6,676 nucleotides of DNA from G020354025 sp964621455 (GTDB lineage: Bacteria; Fidelibacterota; Marinisomatia; SCGC-AAA003-L08; TS1B11): positions 1 through 6,676 of the forward strand of contig CAZULW010000102.1 of NCBI GenBank assembly GCA_964621455.1, read 5' to 3'. The notes below the pieces were generated by a model. That model did no database searches. It was given only the letters and a program-made list of their open reading frames with translations, and was not told the DNA's origin. Every line of letters starts with the position of its first letter. Positions within the stretch are counted from its first letter, which is position 1. This document shows positions 5,896 through 6,676 of this stretch, in pieces. Position numbers and translations under genes: made by a program.

Positions 5896-6450
5896 ATGAC
5901 CACCAACGCCTGGAAACCCCTCCCGCCCGAAACCTTCGATATCCCGGTCCACGAGATTCGCCGGGGCTACCGGAGCGACGTTTATTTCTGGCGCAGCAAG
6001 GTGGCCCTGGAGAACGCCCGCCAGGAAACGTTGGTCCTCCTGCAGGTCTTTCAAAAGGAGACGGCGGTCCTGTGCGGCGTGGACGAGTCGCTGGCGATCC
6101 TCAAGCTGGGCTCGGGCTACTACACCGACCGCGAAAAAGCCTACCAGCTGTTTGACCACTACATCAACCTGAAAAAGAAGATCCGCTCCCTCTATTACAA
6201 CTCGAAGGAAAAGATGCTGGAGGCGCAGCGGGAGCGGCTGGAAATCGCCCAGGTGCTGGACGACCTTTGGGAGAGCACCCCGGTGCGTCAGCCGTTTGAG
6301 AATCCCCAGCGCCGAGGTTACGACCCGATGGCTGGGCAGCCCCTGGATAGCTCTGCGATAAAACCACTACCGCACGCGTCCTCATCGCTGGGGGGATTAA
6401 ACAGGCGATACTCGATGTATGGCGTCAAGACGATGTGGACCGTTAGATAA
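5896..6450 (+). CDS. Nicotinate phosphoribosyltransferase-like protein, N-terminal fragment with aberrant tail
   Basis: The start is well set: AAGGA (5885-5889) lies 6 nt before ATG 5896. Residues 14-127 read like the N-terminal part of a bacterial nicotinate phosphoribosyltransferase-like family (NAD salvage: nicotinate + PRPP to nicotinate mononucleotide). Features are VHEIRRGYRSDVYFWRSK, the strand LVLLQVFQKETAVLCGVDE, the segment ILKLGSGYYTDREKAYQLF, then a long charged helix ending LDDLW. Whole enzymes run to roughly 350-450 residues and carry catalytic and PRPP-binding residues further on. After about residue 127 (base 6276) the sequence becomes low in recognisable structure (TPVRQPFENPQ, then a Ser/Pro-rich tail) until TAA. 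No other frame continues the family, so this is probably a truncated gene joined to unrelated DNA and enzymatically dead. The conserved part looks richer in G/C-ending codons than the signalling genes. The assignment rests on remembered family patterns. Confidence 0.6.
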   Translation: MTTNAWKPLPPETFDIPVHEIRRGYRSDVYFWRSKVALENARQETLVLLQVFQKETAVLCGVDESLAILKLGSGYYTDREKAYQLFDHYINLKKKIRSLYYNSKEKMLEAQRERLEIAQVLDDLWESTPVRQPFENPQRRGYDPMAGQPLDSSAIKPLPHASSSLGGLNRRYSMYGVKTMWTVR

Positions 6451-6676
6451 GTCTAAACGAAAGCAAGCCAGTGCCGATATTCGGAGCGCTTACCATTGAC
6501 GATATCGAGGTAAAGTGCTCGGAACCGGGTGGTTAGCTTTCCGGGCTTGCCATTACGTCGCACTCTCGACGGGGAGAGGGGAGCGAGAAATTAGTGGCTA
6601 GCTGTACACTTTGCTCTGGACCGCCATTACTTCGTAATTGTCAATACAAATCTGTTTTCCGACTCTTGTTCAAAAC
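6277..6676. other. Region without an intact gene (gene debris)
   Basis: From the point where the phosphoribosyltransferase similarity ends to the window edge, I see no complete coding region on either strand. The plus-strand stretch 6351-6446 reads, in another frame, TTTARVLIAGGIKQAILDVW and ends at TAG. It looks protein-like but is too short to name. On the minus strand, 6453-6590 resembles an integrase arm domain. A small CTCTC/GAGAG inverted repeat lies near 6563-6578. No RNA gene was recognised. Confidence 0.5.
6453..6590 (-). pseudogene. Possible remnant of a tyrosine-recombinase arm-binding domain
   Basis: Between stops at 6591-6593 and 6453-6455, the minus strand reads 45 residues, including RVRRNGKPGKL and RALYLDIVNGKRSEYRHWL. 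The pattern of a basic start, then LYLDI-x-NGKR-x-EY-x-x-WL, resembles the N-terminal arm DNA-binding domain of Bacteroidota-type phage and transposon integrases (typically LYLDIYxNGKRxYEFLxLYL). There is no ATG; a GTG at 6563 could start a 36-residue peptide. No SAM-like or catalytic domain follows, so if the match is real it is a fragment of a decayed mobile element. The similarity is short and could be chance. Confidence 0.3.

Noticed and set aside
5836..6159. 107-codon minus-strand frame opposite the phosphoribosyltransferase-like gene
   Set aside because: The plus strand has a good ribosome binding site and a recognisable family pattern. The minus frame is its shadow.
6351..6446. Protein-like plus-strand stretch (TTTARVLIAGGIKQAILDVW) ending at TAG
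   Set aside because: Only about 31 codons between stops, with no start codon context and no family I can name. Noted as possible debris, not called as a gene.

Overview
The window comes from a Gram-negative-type bacterium of intermediate G+C. Two weak hints point towards the Bacteroidota/Calditrichota/Marinimicrobia side of the tree: a secreted CsgG-like domain fragment, and a possible remnant of a Bacteroidota-style tyrosine-recombinase arm domain. I cannot name a species. The window holds a dense two-component signalling locus on the minus strand, bordered on the right by broken genes.

The signalling genes run right to left. First comes a single-domain Rcp1-like receiver (4485-4931, GTG start). 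It overlaps a REC-PAS-HisKA_3-HATPase kinase of the NarX/DesK type (3062-4495). A NarL/LuxR-type response regulator follows after 14 nt (2367-3047). This is very likely one operon, in which the 477-aa kinase drives the adjacent NarL-like regulator. After a gene-free gap of about 540 bp (1830-2366) with short repeats and hairpins, a second kinase follows on the same strand (1-1796). It is REC-PAS-PAS-HisKA-HATPase and is cut by the left edge of the window. The two kinases begin with closely related receiver domains whose key residues fall at identical positions (D63, S91, K113), but their transmitter types differ. The PAS domain of the 477-aa kinase carries a Cys/His-rich insert that may bind metal or a cofactor.

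Upstream of the operon lies the C-terminal ATPase half of another histidine kinase (about 5060-5424). Kinases of that type often precede Rcp1-like receivers, so this is probably the receiver's original partner. Its N-terminal part is gone, and its last codons are frameshifted at a C/T homopolymer. Its 5' end joins abruptly to the first ~87 codons of a secreted CsgG-like protein (5408-5683). That fragment has a good sigma70-type promoter (TTGGCA-17-TATATT), which now faces the signalling operon.

To the right, on the plus strand, is the N-terminal third of a nicotinate phosphoribosyltransferase-like protein (5896-6450), whose family similarity stops near residue 127. From there to the end of the window I see no intact gene, only a short minus-strand stretch resembling an integrase arm-binding domain. 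The right third therefore looks like a rearranged junction zone. The most notable observations are the chimeric CsgG/kinase junction with possible promoter capture, the paired REC-headed kinases, and the Cys-rich PAS sensor.
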